Assembly: GCF_000092925.1 (NCBI RefSeq)
Contig: NC_014217.1
Coordinates: 558,001-622,000, forward strand
Reading direction: 5' to 3'
Source of the DNA: Ancylobacter novellus DSM 506
GTDB taxonomy: Bacteria > Pseudomonadota > Alphaproteobacteria > Rhizobiales > Xanthobacteraceae
DNA: 64,000 bases
In this document: positions 1 through 9,109 of the stretch, piece after piece
Layout: every line of letters begins with the position of its first letter
Numbering within the stretch: position 1 is the stretch's first letter
The notes under the pieces: model-generated
Database searches by the model: none
Seen by the model: the letters and a program-made list of their open reading frames with translations, nothing else
Told to the model about the DNA's origin: nothing
Translations under genes and position numbers: made by a program

Positions 1-1431
1 CCGAAGCAGCTCGACCTTGCCGCTCTCCGCCAGCTTCACGGCCGCATAGGCCCGCGTCGTGTCGAGCAGCCGGTAGTGCGCCTGCAGGCCATGCACATCG
101 GCGGTGATCAGCGACTTCTCGACGAGATTGGCGACGGCGTTGACGATCTCCGAATCCGTGGCCTCGTCGTCGGCGATGATGGCGACCGCGTCGTCCATGG
201 TGAAATTGCCGGCGAGGATGGCGAGCTGCCGGAGCACGAGCTGCTCGAAGGGCGGCAGCAGCGCGTAACTCCAGTCGAGCAGGGTGCTGAGCGTCTGGTG
301 GCGGCGGAGCGCGGTCCGGCGGCCCTGCAGCTGCAGGCGGAAGCGGTCGTCCAGCCGGCTCGCCAGGCCCGCGACGCCGAGGCTTTCGACCCGTCCCGCC
401 GCGATCTCGATGGCGAGCGCGATCCCGTCCAGCCGGCGGCAGAGATAGGCGACGAGGGGCGCTTCCGCGTCGGTGAGCTGGAAGCCGCCGAGATTGGCCG
501 CGGCGCGCTCGACGAAGAGCTGCACCGCCGGATAGGCGAGGGCCTCGGCGCTGGAGAGGTTCGCCCTCGTAGGCGGCACGTCGAGCGAGGACAGCCGATG
601 GATGCGCTCGCCCTCGACGCGCAGCGGCTCGCGGCTGGTGGCGAGGATATGGAGGTCCTCGCCGCCATTGCCGAAGAGCTGTTCGGCGAGGTGCGAGACG
701 GTCTCGATGACATGCTCGCAGCTGTCGAGGAGAAGGAGCAGCGGCTTCGCCCGCGTCGCGGCGATCAGGCTCTGCGTCGGCGATTCCGAGCGAAGACCCA
801 CACCCAGCGCCGCGGCGAGCGCCGCCGGCACGAGCTGGGGATCGCCGAGCGCGGATAGGTCGACGAAGCAGACGCCCTCGCTGAAGCGGCCCCGCATTTC
901 GTGCGCGACCGCGATGGCCACCGTCGATTTGCCGATGCCGCCCGGCCCGACGATGGAGACGAAGCGCTGCTCTACCAGCAGGGCCTTCACCTGCTGGACG
1001 GTTTCGCTGCGGCCGACGATACGGGCGAGCGCCGGCGGAAGGCTCGGGCTGTCCGCCGCCAGGGCCGGGGGCATCTCCCGCGCACCGACCGCATCCGAGC
1101 GTTCCACCGGGAAGACGAAGGAATAGCCCCGTCCGGGGATGTTGACGATGTAACGGCGGCCGTCCTGTCCGTCGCCGAGAGCGCGCCGCAGCGCGCCGAT
1201 ATGCACGCGGAGATTGGCCTCTTCCACGAACGTGTCCGGCCAGGCGCGCTGGATCAGCTGCGCCTTGCTGACCACTTCGCCCTGCTGCTCGAGAAGGGCG
1301 AGCAGGATCGCCCGCGCCCTGCTGCCGAGATTGATCGGGGTCTCGTCCTCCACCAGGAGTTGCTGCCCAGGGAAGAAGGTGAAAGGCCCGAAGGACAGCT
1401 GCCCGACTGACGCTGCGTCCCGTTCGATCAC
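1..1431 (-). CDS. Winged-helix regulator with STAND-type ATPase domain (3' part beyond window)
   Basis: The reading frame is open from about 1431 to the left edge (477 codons visible) and continues outside the window. Residues about 10-108 form an OmpR/PhoB-type winged helix ending in the usual IPGRGYSF motif. A NACHT/NB-ARC-like ATPase follows, with Walker A GPGGIGKST near residues 162-170 and an LLLLLDSCEH Walker B near 231-240. Proteins of this layout (LuxR/AfsR-like ATPase regulators, often with C-terminal TPRs) are cytoplasmic transcription factors with unknown ligands. The start is a GTG at 1431. No ATG lies in frame nearby, so the true start could be further upstream. The gene follows the ABC-importer operon on the same strand after about 100 bases. 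The class call is firm; the target is unknown. Confidence 0.85.
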   Translation of the reverse strand, partial: MIERDAASVGQLSFGPFTFFPGQQLLVEDETPINLGSRARAILLALLEQQGEVVSKAQLIQRAWPDTFVEEANLRVHIGALRRALGDGQDGRRYIVNIPGRGYSFVFPVERSDAVGAREMPPALAADSPSLPPALARIVGRSETVQQVKALLVEQRFVSIVGPGGIGKSTVAIAVAHEMRGRFSEGVCFVDLSALGDPQLVPAALAAALGVGLRSESPTQSLIAATRAKPLLLLLDSCEHVIETVSHLAEQLFGNGGEDLHILATSREPLRVEGERIHRLSSLDVPPTRANLSSAEALAYPAVQLFVERAAANLGGFQLTDAEAPLVAYLCRRLDGIALAIEIAAGRVESLGVAGLASRLDDRFRLQLQGRRTALRRHQTLSTLLDWSYALLPPFEQLVLRQLAILAGNFTMDDAVAIIADDEATDSEIVNAVANLVEKSLITADVHGLQAHYRLLDTTRAYAAVKLAESGKVELLR

Positions 1432-1531
1432 CGTGATTCCGTCAATGCTATCGATGTGCTGGGGTCTGTGGCCGGCGTTATACCACCCCGATCGGCCGCA
1501 CGCGACAGGATCGCGGCCCGAGCCTGTGGGC

Positions 1532-2323
1532 TCATGTCGCGCCGAGGCTGAGGCGAAGGCCGCGCAGCATGTATCGTTGCAACCCGATGAACATGATCAG
1601 CACGGGCAGGCTGGCGACGAGGACCGCGGCCATCACGTCGGGCCAGTCGACCGCGTAGCGTCCGGCGGTCAGCGCGTTGACCCTCAGCGGCAGCGTGAAG
1701 TTGGCCGGGCTCCGCAGCAGCGTCAGCGCCAGCACGAATTCGTTGAAGGCGGTGATGAAGGCGAAGGTCGCCGTCACCAGGATGGCCGGCACGGACAGTG
1801 GAAGGATGATCGAGCCGAGTATCTGCCGGCGCGAGGCGCCATCGAGCAGGGCCGCCTCCTCCAGTTCCACCGGGATCGCGTCGATATAGCCGCGCAGCAT
1901 CCACACGGCGAAGGGCACCTGGAACGCTGAATAGAGCAGCACCAGCGCGAAGCGCGTGTCGGTGAGGCCCATTCCCGCGATCATCTGGGAAAGACCCAGC
2001 ACCAGCATGATCGGCGTGAGCATCTGCGTGCCAAGCAGCGCCTCGGAAAAGGCCCGCCGGCCGCGGAAACGGAAGCGGGAGAGGGCATAGGCCGCGGGCA
2101 GGGCGACGAGGGTCGAGGCGATGGCGGTTGCAAGGGCGATGACGAGGCTGTTGACGAGGGACGTGCCGAGCTCGGTCCTGAGCCACATGCCGGCCCAGAA
2201 GGCGCCCATGTCCTCGCCGCCCCTGCGGCGATAGATGGTGTCGAGCGCCACCGCGAAGGGAAACAGGTTCAGGCCGAGCAGCGGGAGGAGGGCGCCCCAG
2301 TAGAGCAGGCTGCGCCTAAGCAT
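1532..2323 (-). CDS. ABC sugar importer permease, MalG/UgpE type
   Basis: 263 residues with six hydrophobic segments. The cytoplasmic EAA loop is at residues about 155-175 (EEAALLDGAS followed by ILP), the contact site for the ATPase. It is an inner-membrane subunit of a CUT1-type carbohydrate ABC importer. It overlaps the 3' end of the companion permease by 8 bases, so the two are translationally coupled. It is the last importer gene here: no ATP-binding subunit follows, and the next gene is the regulator ending outside the window. The substrate cannot be read from the sequence. Confidence 0.92.
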   Translation of the reverse strand: MLRRSLLYWGALLPLLGLNLFPFAVALDTIYRRRGGEDMGAFWAGMWLRTELGTSLVNSLVIALATAIASTLVALPAAYALSRFRFRGRRAFSEALLGTQMLTPIMLVLGLSQMIAGMGLTDTRFALVLLYSAFQVPFAVWMLRGYIDAIPVELEEAALLDGASRRQILGSIILPLSVPAILVTATFAFITAFNEFVLALTLLRSPANFTLPLRVNALTAGRYAVDWPDVMAAVLVASLPVLIMFIGLQRYMLRGLRLSLGAT

Positions 2324-3251
2324 GGGCCGGGCGTTCCAGCGCGCGGAGCATCAGGATTGTCAGCGCGGCGAGCCCGCCGAGCAGGAGAATGGAGAGCGCC
2401 GCCGCCTCGTCCAGGCGGCCGAAGGTGAAGGCCAGCTTGTAGAGATAGGTTACGAGGATATCCGTGCCGTTCGCCGGGCCGCCCTGCGTGAGGATCCAGA
2501 TGATCGGAAACGAGTTGGTGACATAGGCGATGTTGAAGATCAGCACGATCCAGATGAACGGCCGCAGCAGCGGCAGGGTGAGGAACTTCAGCCTATCGAC
2601 GGCACGGGCGCCATCGAGGCGCGCCGCGTCGTAGAGGTCGTCCGGGATCGACGACAGGCCGGCGAGAAGGATCACCGTGCTGAAGGGGACGGAGACCAGG
2701 ATCGCGATCAGGATTTCGAAGCCGAAGGCGGCGGGCACGGAGCCGAGCCATGGGATCGGGCGGTCGAGAAGGCCGGCTGCCACGGCCAGCCGGTTCAATA
2801 GCCCGCCCTCGTCGGTGAGCGCGTGCCGCCAGACCACCGCCATCGAGGCGACGGAGATCGCCCATGGCGCAAGCACCAGGAACTGGGCGAGCCCGCGGCC
2901 GAGGAAACGCTGGTTCAGTATCAGCGCCGTCGGCAGGGCTATGAGCACCGTTCCTGCCACCACCGAGCCGGTCCAGATGCCGGTGCGCAGCAGGATCGCC
3001 GGCAGCAGCGGGTCCGCCGCGAGGCGGGCGAAGTTCTCCCACCCGACATAGGCGCCGATGCGCCCGAAGCGCGACACCTCGGACAGCGACATCCGCACGA
3101 GCAGCAGCACGGGCACCAGGGCGATGAGCCCCGTCGCCATGGCGCTCGGCGCGAGGAGCAGAAGCAGCAGGTTGCGGTTCTGCGTGAGCCTGCTTTGCGT
3201 GGACTTGATGTCAGCGGCGGGCAAGGACGTCGTCGATCTGCCGCGCGGCAT
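2316..3251 (-). CDS. ABC sugar importer permease, MalF/UgpA type
   Basis: 311 residues with six predicted membrane helices. The EAA loop is at residues about 208-229 (YDAARLDGA followed by LTLPLL). It pairs with the MalG-type permease to form the transmembrane channel of a CUT1 importer. The ATG at 3251 lies 41 bases inside the binding-protein gene; a TTG at codon 10 is the only alternative start near the end of that gene. The overlaps on both sides indicate one transcript. The family is clear; the substrate is not. Confidence 0.92.
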   Translation of the reverse strand: MPRGRSTTSLPAADIKSTQSRLTQNRNLLLLLLAPSAMATGLIALVPVLLLVRMSLSEVSRFGRIGAYVGWENFARLAADPLLPAILLRTGIWTGSVVAGTVLIALPTALILNQRFLGRGLAQFLVLAPWAISVASMAVVWRHALTDEGGLLNRLAVAAGLLDRPIPWLGSVPAAFGFEILIAILVSVPFSTVILLAGLSSIPDDLYDAARLDGARAVDRLKFLTLPLLRPFIWIVLIFNIAYVTNSFPIIWILTQGGPANGTDILVTYLYKLAFTFGRLDEAAALSILLLGGLAALTILMLRALERPAHA

Positions 3252-4434
3252 CGGTCATCGCTTCGGTCGATGTCTTCTGGCCGAGATACATGGTCTGCAG
3301 GGCGCGCACGGTGATGTCCGAGATTTCCGGCCAGCCCTTGATGGTCGGGAAGAAGCGCGCATAGGCGAGGCCGGCGGCGAAGGCGGCGATGTCCGGATTG
3401 TCCTTGTAATAGCTGCTGGCGGCCTCCGAGACGGTGACGGGAAGCAACCCCTCGGCGCGGTCGAATTCGGTGCGGTACTTGTCGCTATAGAGGAATTGCA
3501 GGAAATCGAAGGCCTCCTGCTTGTTCTTCGACGAGCTCGACATGGTCAGCACGTCGGTCACCCCGAGCGTGACCGGCTTGGTCTCGACCGGAAACGGCAT
3601 GACGGCATATTTGAGGTTCGGCGCCTCGGTCTTCAGCTGCGGGACCAGCATCGGATAGGTGAAGATGATGCCGATGCGTCCTTCCTTGAACAGCTTGAAG
3701 ATGTCCTCGCGGCTATGCGCCGTGGGTGCCGGCTCGGTCGCCTTGTCGTTGATCAGCGACATGTAGAAGGTCGCGGCGCGGATGGCCTCGGGCGAAGAGA
3801 GGCCGCTCTTGCCGTCCTTGATGATCTCGCCGCCGAAACCCCAGAGCGCATAGTAGAAATAGGTGTCGACCTCGACTTCCTTGCCCGGCAGGCCGAAGCC
3901 ATAGGTGTTCGGCAGGGCGGCGATCTTCTGGGCGGCGGTGCGCAGCGCGTCCCACGTCTTCGGCTCGGGCGCGCCGGCCTTCTGCAGCAACTCGGTATTC
4001 ACCACCATCGCCCGCGCCGAGGCCGCGGCCGGGAAGCCGAGAAGCTGCCCCTTGACGGTAGCCGGCACCAGGAAGGCGGGAATGAACTTCGCCTTGAATT
4101 CGGGTGACGCCAGCCCGTCGAGCGGTTCGAGAAGGCCGTCCGCGGCGAGATCGGAGATCCACATGGTCGGCACGATCGAGAGATCGGGTTGATCGCCGCT
4201 GCTGATGTCGGTGGTCAGCTTCTGCAAATAGCTGTCCCACGGAATGACCTCGATCTGGATGCGTGTACCCGGATGCAGCACTTCGTAGTCGCGCGCGACG
4301 CGTTCAAGAAACGGCCGCGTAAATCCCGAGTATTCTCCCGCGGTAAACCGAAGATCCACCGCTTGAGCGCCGGGGATCCCCAGCGAAAGCAACGCCAAAG
4401 ACAATATGAGAAAGATTTTCGCGAGGCGCGTCAT
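3211..4434 (-). CDS. ABC importer periplasmic sugar-binding protein
   Basis: 407 residues. The frame is open further upstream, but the ATG at 4434 is preceded by a G-rich Shine-Dalgarno stretch and begins a clear Sec signal peptide (MTRLAKIFLILSLALL, cleavage after AQA). The mature protein has the type 1 extracellular solute-binding fold seen in MalE/UgpB relatives, with segments such as LRFTAGEYSG near the N-terminus and GVTDVLTMSS later. It is the first gene of the importer operon and would capture the ligand in the periplasm for the two permeases. The ligand is probably a sugar or polyol, but no residue pattern specifies it. Confidence 0.9.
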   Translation of the reverse strand: MTRLAKIFLILSLALLSLGIPGAQAVDLRFTAGEYSGFTRPFLERVARDYEVLHPGTRIQIEVIPWDSYLQKLTTDISSGDQPDLSIVPTMWISDLAADGLLEPLDGLASPEFKAKFIPAFLVPATVKGQLLGFPAAASARAMVVNTELLQKAGAPEPKTWDALRTAAQKIAALPNTYGFGLPGKEVEVDTYFYYALWGFGGEIIKDGKSGLSSPEAIRAATFYMSLINDKATEPAPTAHSREDIFKLFKEGRIGIIFTYPMLVPQLKTEAPNLKYAVMPFPVETKPVTLGVTDVLTMSSSSKNKQEAFDFLQFLYSDKYRTEFDRAEGLLPVTVSEAASSYYKDNPDIAAFAAGLAYARFFPTIKGWPEISDITVRALQTMYLGQKTSTEAMTDAARQIDDVLARR

Positions 4435-4902
4435 CGCCGTCCCCCCAGACAGATGAAGCTGGAATTCGAGGGTAGCGAGCGCGGACCGCCGAGGAAAGAT
4501 GTGCCCTGCCCATACGGCAAGCAACAAGTCGTGACATGTAGTGGTGATTGCTCTGAACCGCAGCGCTGAGCGCCGCCGCCGAGTTTTCGCTCTCGTATCC
4601 GGCTCGTTCCCGCAGGTACAGGCAGCGACGTCGCGAGATGCGCGGCAGTGCGATTTCCGCTGCGCCGGCCCAAAATGTGAGGATCGAAGCATAATGGGCC
4701 GCCCTGGCATCGTCGATGTCTCGCGGCTGGAAGGATTCGCCGGGACGACCCCTCCATAGCTTCGAAGCCCGATCGTCATCAAGCCGCGGGGAGCCCGGCC
4801 TGTGCGGTGTCGGCGCTGCGCTATCGGCTGCCGCCGATCCCGCATTTTCCGATGGCATCTTATGGAGGTGGCAGGGCGCGGTGCGGTGCGATGAACGCCG
4901 CC
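4435..4902. other. Intergenic region upstream of the ABC importer
   Basis: A 468-base gap between the importer binding protein and the upstream DUF202 gene, both on the minus strand. It must hold the importer promoter, but I see no convincing -35/-10 pair, operator palindrome or structured RNA. The open frames across it lack family features and look like high-GC shadow frames. Confidence 0.6.
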
Positions 4903-5268
4903 TCACATGCGCATATCGATGCCATGGCTCTGCAGATACACGACAATACGTCCCAACGTGGCCATGCCGTGAAGACCGGCAAGGGCGGCGATGCCGAGAC
5001 AGACGAACAGCAGGGCGCTCCGGCGCTCCGCGACGTCGTCATGCTTCGCGTTTCCGTCGCAGGGAATCCGGAAGCCTCGATACAGGAAGAGCCCGGCCAT
5101 GGGCACGAGCAGCAGGATCAGCGCCAGCTCGATCAGGCTCGCCGCCGGCGTGCCGGCCCGTCCGAGGAGCGCGGCCACGAGCAGGGCCAGAAAGCCGGTG
5201 CGCGACCAGGAAAGCGCCGTGCGTTCCGGCTGCAGTCCGGGGGCCCTGGCCTCGCGCCGTTCCGGCAT
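4903..5268 (-). CDS. DUF202 family membrane protein
   Basis: 121 residues with three hydrophobic segments and the DUF202 N-terminal signature (QPERTALSWSRT) before the first helix. The biochemical role of DUF202 proteins is not established; they are small inner-membrane proteins, often encoded in pairs. A second DUF202 gene ends 5 bases upstream, so the two are probably co-translated and may form a heteromer. Both could be the tail of the sulfatase/TRAP/aconitase X transcript. Confidence 0.82.
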   Translation of the reverse strand: MPERREARAPGLQPERTALSWSRTGFLALLVAALLGRAGTPAASLIELALILLLVPMAGLFLYRGFRIPCDGNAKHDDVAERRSALLFVCLGIAALAGLHGMATLGRIVVYLQSHGIDMRM

Positions 5269-5273
5269 CGCGT

Positions 5274-5618
5274 TCAGCTCGTGACGACGAGCCAGGCGAG
5301 CGCTGTCGCCAGCAGCGCCGTGAGGGTGGCAAGAAGGGGCAACAGCAGGCTGCGCGGCAGATCCGCATCGTGCCGCATCGCCCGCTCAGCGCGTGCCCAG
5401 CGCATGTAGGCCGTCGCGGCGAGGGTTCCGCCGGCGCAGAAAAGCACCAGCGCCAGCGACAGCCTCGTCAGCGGAGAGCCGAGATGGGAAGCGAACTGGT
5501 CGATGCCGACCGCGCCCGCGATGAGCGCGAGCGCGGTCCTGATCCAGGCGAGAAAGGTCCGCTCATTGGCAAGGGAAAAACGGTAATCAGGCCTCGTCCC
5601 GGTCTGCCACCATCGCAT
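5274..5618 (-). CDS. DUF202/YidH family membrane protein
   Basis: 114 residues with three membrane helices. It carries the YidH-type signature (LANERTFLAWIRTALALIAG) near residues 16-35. The charged start (MRWWQTGTRPDYR) is typical of the family. It begins 38 bases after the aconitase X small-subunit stop, on the same strand, and ends 5 bases before the second DUF202 gene. The function is unknown; placement suggests cotranscription with the catabolic operon or an independent pair riding on it. Confidence 0.84.
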   Translation of the reverse strand: MRWWQTGTRPDYRFSLANERTFLAWIRTALALIAGAVGIDQFASHLGSPLTRLSLALVLFCAGGTLAATAYMRWARAERAMRHDADLPRSLLLPLLATLTALLATALAWLVVTS

Positions 5619-5656
5619 AAGGGTTCAACCTCTCCCGATCGTCTCGCCGCCGCCCT

Positions 5657-6073
5657 TCATGGACGGTCGAGCAGGATGACTTGTCCTTCGCTTGGCCTGA
5701 CCCTGATCCGCTCGCCGTTGCAGATGAGCGTGGTGACGTCGCCATCGGCGAAGCGGTCCACGAGCGGCAGCCCCGCGAGCGCGGCGCCCTGGGCGAGGAT
5801 CGGGTTGACGCGATTGAACACGAAGGCCGCCGGCTTCACGTCGCGCGAGGCCATCTCGTTGAGCATCCAGGCGGATGCGACGCCGCCCTTCACATTGTTC
5901 AGCACCAAGACGCGCTCGCGATAGTCCTCGCCGAACAGCTTGTGGGCGGGACGGGAGAACACGCCCTTGATGCGATCGAGATCGTAGCGGGCGCTGAAGT
6001 CGTCGGAGGCGACGAGGGCGATGCCTTCGACATCCGGGCCAATGCCGGGGTGGCAGAGAAGCGTCTGGGCCAT
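5657..6073 (-). CDS. Aconitase X swivel-domain (small) subunit
   Basis: 138 residues matching the aconitase X swivel domain (formerly DUF126), here a separate polypeptide. The ATG at 6073 shares one base with the TGA of the large subunit (TGATG), a strong coupling arrangement; a GTG one codon earlier is possible. The segment VKGGVASAW near the middle is the loop that lines the active site in aconitase-superfamily swivel domains. With the large subunit it should form a cytoplasmic iron-sulfur dehydratase. Characterised aconitase X enzymes dehydrate cis-3-hydroxy-L-proline (bacteria, fungi) or mevalonate 5-phosphate (archaea); the substrate here is open. Confidence 0.85.
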   Translation of the reverse strand: MAQTLLCHPGIGPDVEGIALVASDDFSARYDLDRIKGVFSRPAHKLFGEDYRERVLVLNNVKGGVASAWMLNEMASRDVKPAAFVFNRVNPILAQGAALAGLPLVDRFADGDVTTLICNGERIRVRPSEGQVILLDRP

Positions 6074-7317
6074 CACAGCACCTTTCCGGCGACGGCGCTG
6101 TCGACGCAGCGCTCCATGGTGGCGAGCGTCGGCTTGTAGCCGTAGCCGCCGATGATGTTCACGAGCTTGGCGGAGTTGGACATGAGTCGGCTCCAGCCAT
6201 TGGCTTCGGCCATCTCGCGCGCATAGCTCTGGTAGAAGCAGACGCCGGACAGGACGATCCCGCCCGACGCCTCGATCCGGCGGGTGAGCCCCATGCGGTC
6301 GGCGGCGAACTTGATCTCGGGCGAGGTCGCCGCGATCAGTGTCGTGCCGGAATGGACGCGCCGTCCGTCGAGCAGGTTCGCTACCTTCTCCAGTTCGATC
6401 AGCGAGAGCTGCGGCGCGGAGAAGACCACCACGTCGACTTTGTCGCCGCGGGCCGCGTAGCCCTCATAGACATTGGCGATGTCCTCGGCGGTGATGGGCG
6501 AGGCCGGCGGCGGAGGGCCGTCGAAGGCATCCGCCAGCGTCGGCGCCTCGGGGGTGACACCGGGCATGTGGAACATGGCCACCGATCCGAAGCTCGCGAG
6601 CGCCGCGCCGAAATGCTTGAGGTCGTCGGAGGTCGGGGCGTTCTCCACGCCGGTGATGACCGGCACCGCCCAATAGCTTCCCGAGCCGCGGCCGACGACG
6701 GCGCCGAGCGCGCCCCATTCGCTGAAGTCCTTCGGCTGATGGCGCAGCTCGAAGAGCTTGGTACCGAGGCGGTTCTTCTCGAGATGGTAGCCATAGCGCG
6801 GCGTGCGCCCGGTCAGGCCGGCGGCGATCGCCGACGGGCCGCCCTCGAAATTCGAGCGCGCGCCGAACACCGCGTTGGAATAGATGACCACGCCGGTATC
6901 GCCGAACGCGACGTGCTCGCCGCGGACCGGAGGCAGGATGGTCTGGTAGTTGATGCAGGTATTGGTCATCAGCACGCCCATGGCCTCGAAGGCGCGGATG
7001 GCGCGTTCCTCCAGCGTCGCCATCTCGTCGGTCTGGTGCAGCCGCTTATAGGCTGCGAAGTCGACGCCGCGCGGATCGGTGATGGTCGGCACGCGCACGC
7101 GCCGCTCGGCTTCCGGCAGCCCGGCCATGTCGGAGAGCCAGCGCACGCCGGCCTCTCCCAGGCTCTCCGGATCGGCCATGACATGGGCCTGGTCGACCTC
7201 CACCATGTCCTCGGCGTCGAAAAACCGGCCGACCTCGATCTGATGGCGGATGGCCCATTGACGGGCACGGCCGCCTTCACCCGCAAGCAATGCACGTTCT
7301 TCTTCATTGAGTTTCAT
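6073..7317 (-). CDS. Aconitase X catalytic (large) subunit
   Basis: 414 residues of the aconitase X catalytic family (formerly DUF521). Three cysteines fit the cluster-binding positions: C121 (TNTCINY), C360 (SGVCFY) and C404 (ERCVDS). The enzyme would bind an iron-sulfur cluster and remove water from a hydroxylated acid. It overlaps the TRAP large permease by 4 bases and the swivel subunit by 1 base, so transporter and enzyme are one operon. The likeliest activity by analogy is cis-3-hydroxy-L-proline dehydratase, but the sulfatase in this operon is not part of that known pathway, so another hydroxy acid is possible. Confidence 0.87.
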   Translation of the reverse strand: MKLNEEERALLAGEGGRARQWAIRHQIEVGRFFDAEDMVEVDQAHVMADPESLGEAGVRWLSDMAGLPEAERRVRVPTITDPRGVDFAAYKRLHQTDEMATLEERAIRAFEAMGVLMTNTCINYQTILPPVRGEHVAFGDTGVVIYSNAVFGARSNFEGGPSAIAAGLTGRTPRYGYHLEKNRLGTKLFELRHQPKDFSEWGALGAVVGRGSGSYWAVPVITGVENAPTSDDLKHFGAALASFGSVAMFHMPGVTPEAPTLADAFDGPPPPASPITAEDIANVYEGYAARGDKVDVVVFSAPQLSLIELEKVANLLDGRRVHSGTTLIAATSPEIKFAADRMGLTRRIEASGGIVLSGVCFYQSYAREMAEANGWSRLMSNSAKLVNIIGGYGYKPTLATMERCVDSAVAGKVL

Positions 7318-8588
7318 TTCATCTGTCCCGGAAGCCAGAGAACGATCTCCGGCATAAAGAAGATCAAGTAGAGAAAGACGATCTGGATGCCGATGAACGG
7401 CAGCACGCCGAGCGCGAGACGTTCCAGGGGGATGCGGCTGATGCCGTGGATGGTGAAGAGGTTGATGCCGACCGGCGGGGAGATCTGGGCGATCTCCATC
7501 GCCATGATCGCGAAGATGCCGAAGGTCAGCGGGTCCATCCCGATCGCCATGGCGACCGGAAAGAAGATCGGCACCGAGATCAGCAGCATCGCCGCCGATT
7601 CAAGGAACATCCCGAGCAGCAGATAGACCAGAACGACCAAGGTGATGGTGACGAGTGGCCCCCCGGGCACCTGGGTGATGCTCTGGGCGATGATCTGCGG
7701 TACCTCCTCATAGGTGAGGTAGTGCGCGAAATACTGGCCGAACACGATCAGCATCATGAGCATGACCGTCGTGCGGGTGGCGGCCAGCACGGCGGCGACC
7801 AGCTTGCGGCCATCGAGCCGCCGCTGCAGCAGGCCGAGGCCCGCGACGTAGATGACCGCGAGAGCTCCCACCTCGGTCGGCGTGAACAGGCCGAGATAGA
7901 TGGCGCCCACGATCACCGGCGGCAGCAGCAGGACGCCGACGCTGCCGCGCAGCAGGGCCCAGCGGTCCCCGCCTTCGCTCCCGTTCACGACCACCTGCGG
8001 CCGCGACCACAGCGCATAGGCCGCGAACACGCCCATCATCAATATCCCCGGCACGACGCCGGCGATGAAGAGCTGGCCGATCGATGTGTCGGTGATGATG
8101 CCGTAGAGGATGAGTGGAATGGAGGGTGGGATGAGGATGCCCAGCGTGCCACCGGCGGCCACGAAGCCGCCGGCCCTCGCATCGCCATAGCCCTGCTCGC
8201 GCAGCGCCGGCACGGCGACGAGGCCGACCGTGGCGGCCGTGGCGATGGAGGAGCCGCAGATGGCCGCGAAGATGCCGCATGCCAGGATGGTGGCGACGCC
8301 GGTGGCGTTGCGCACCCTTCCGGCGAAGGCGTTCACCACCGCGAACAGGTCGCGGCCCGCGCCGCTCTGCTGCATCACCGTTCCCGTCAGGATGAAGAGG
8401 GGGATGGCGATCAGCTCGTAGACATGGGTCGCCTGCCAGAGCGTCTCGGTGAAGCCGTAGAGCGCGCCGTCGAGGCCCTTCGACAGCGCGAAGCCGAGGA
8501 AGCCGGCGATGCCCATGGCCACGAAGACCGGCAGGCTCGCAACCATGAGCAGGAGGAACAGGACGGTGATGGCGATGCCGCTTGTCAT
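7314..8588 (-). CDS. dctM: TRAP transporter large permease, DctM type
   Basis: 424 residues, about twelve hydrophobic segments. The frame is open upstream, but the ATG at 8588 begins a normal DctM N-terminus (MTSGIAITVLF) and sits 2 bases from the DctQ stop. It is the sodium-coupled channel subunit of a tripartite ATP-independent periplasmic transporter in the inner membrane. The order DctP-DctQ-DctM and the 4-base overlap with the aconitase X large subunit indicate import of the substrate that enzyme uses. TRAP systems usually carry carboxylates, amino acids or sulfonates. Confidence 0.93.
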   Translation of the reverse strand: MTSGIAITVLFLLLMVASLPVFVAMGIAGFLGFALSKGLDGALYGFTETLWQATHVYELIAIPLFILTGTVMQQSGAGRDLFAVVNAFAGRVRNATGVATILACGIFAAICGSSIATAATVGLVAVPALREQGYGDARAGGFVAAGGTLGILIPPSIPLILYGIITDTSIGQLFIAGVVPGILMMGVFAAYALWSRPQVVVNGSEGGDRWALLRGSVGVLLLPPVIVGAIYLGLFTPTEVGALAVIYVAGLGLLQRRLDGRKLVAAVLAATRTTVMLMMLIVFGQYFAHYLTYEEVPQIIAQSITQVPGGPLVTITLVVLVYLLLGMFLESAAMLLISVPIFFPVAMAIGMDPLTFGIFAIMAMEIAQISPPVGINLFTIHGISRIPLERLALGVLPFIGIQIVFLYLIFFMPEIVLWLPGQMK

Positions 8589-8590
8589 CG

Positions 8591-9076
8591 TCAGCCCTCC
8601 AGCACGTCGGGATAATCGTCGAGGATGAGGCGGCGCAGCGCCTCGATCGCCAGCGAGAGGCCGCCGAGCGGCATGGCGAGCTGGGGAATCCAGAGCGGCG
8701 CGTCGAACAGCGTGCCCGAGGTGAATCCCAGCTGGTAGTTTTCGGCGACGTAGCCCGCCGAGAGCCATGTCATGGCCACGGCGAAGAGGAAGGTGACGAG
8801 GAAGGTGAGCCGATCGGCCCAGTGCCGCACCCGCGGCCCTGCCATGTCGACCGCCATCATCATCCGGAAATGCGCGCCCGAGCGCAGCGCGTAGGCGTTG
8901 CCGAGGAACGCCGCGGCGATCATCAGATAGAGAGAGACGTCGAACACCCATATGCTCGGATGGCGCAGCGACCGGCTGATCGCGTCATAGGCCACGGGAA
9001 GCGCGAGGATGGCGACGATCGTGGCGCTCGCCGCCGTGAAGGCGCGGGCGGCGATGTCGAGAAAGCGGCTGATCAT
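8591..9076 (-). CDS. dctQ: TRAP transporter small permease, DctQ type
   Basis: 161 residues with four membrane helices, the usual size and layout of DctQ subunits. It is the small membrane subunit that pairs with DctM. It lies between the binding protein (33-base gap) and DctM (2-base gap) on the minus strand. The conserved family feel comes from the WVFDVSLYLMIAAAF helix and the C-terminal amphipathic end. Confidence 0.9.
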   Translation of the reverse strand: MISRFLDIAARAFTAASATIVAILALPVAYDAISRSLRHPSIWVFDVSLYLMIAAAFLGNAYALRSGAHFRMMMAVDMAGPRVRHWADRLTFLVTFLFAVAMTWLSAGYVAENYQLGFTSGTLFDAPLWIPQLAMPLGGLSLAIEALRRLILDDYPDVLEG

Positions 9077-9109
9077 GTGTCCGGCTCCAGCTTTTCGCGG
9101 TGGCCGGGA

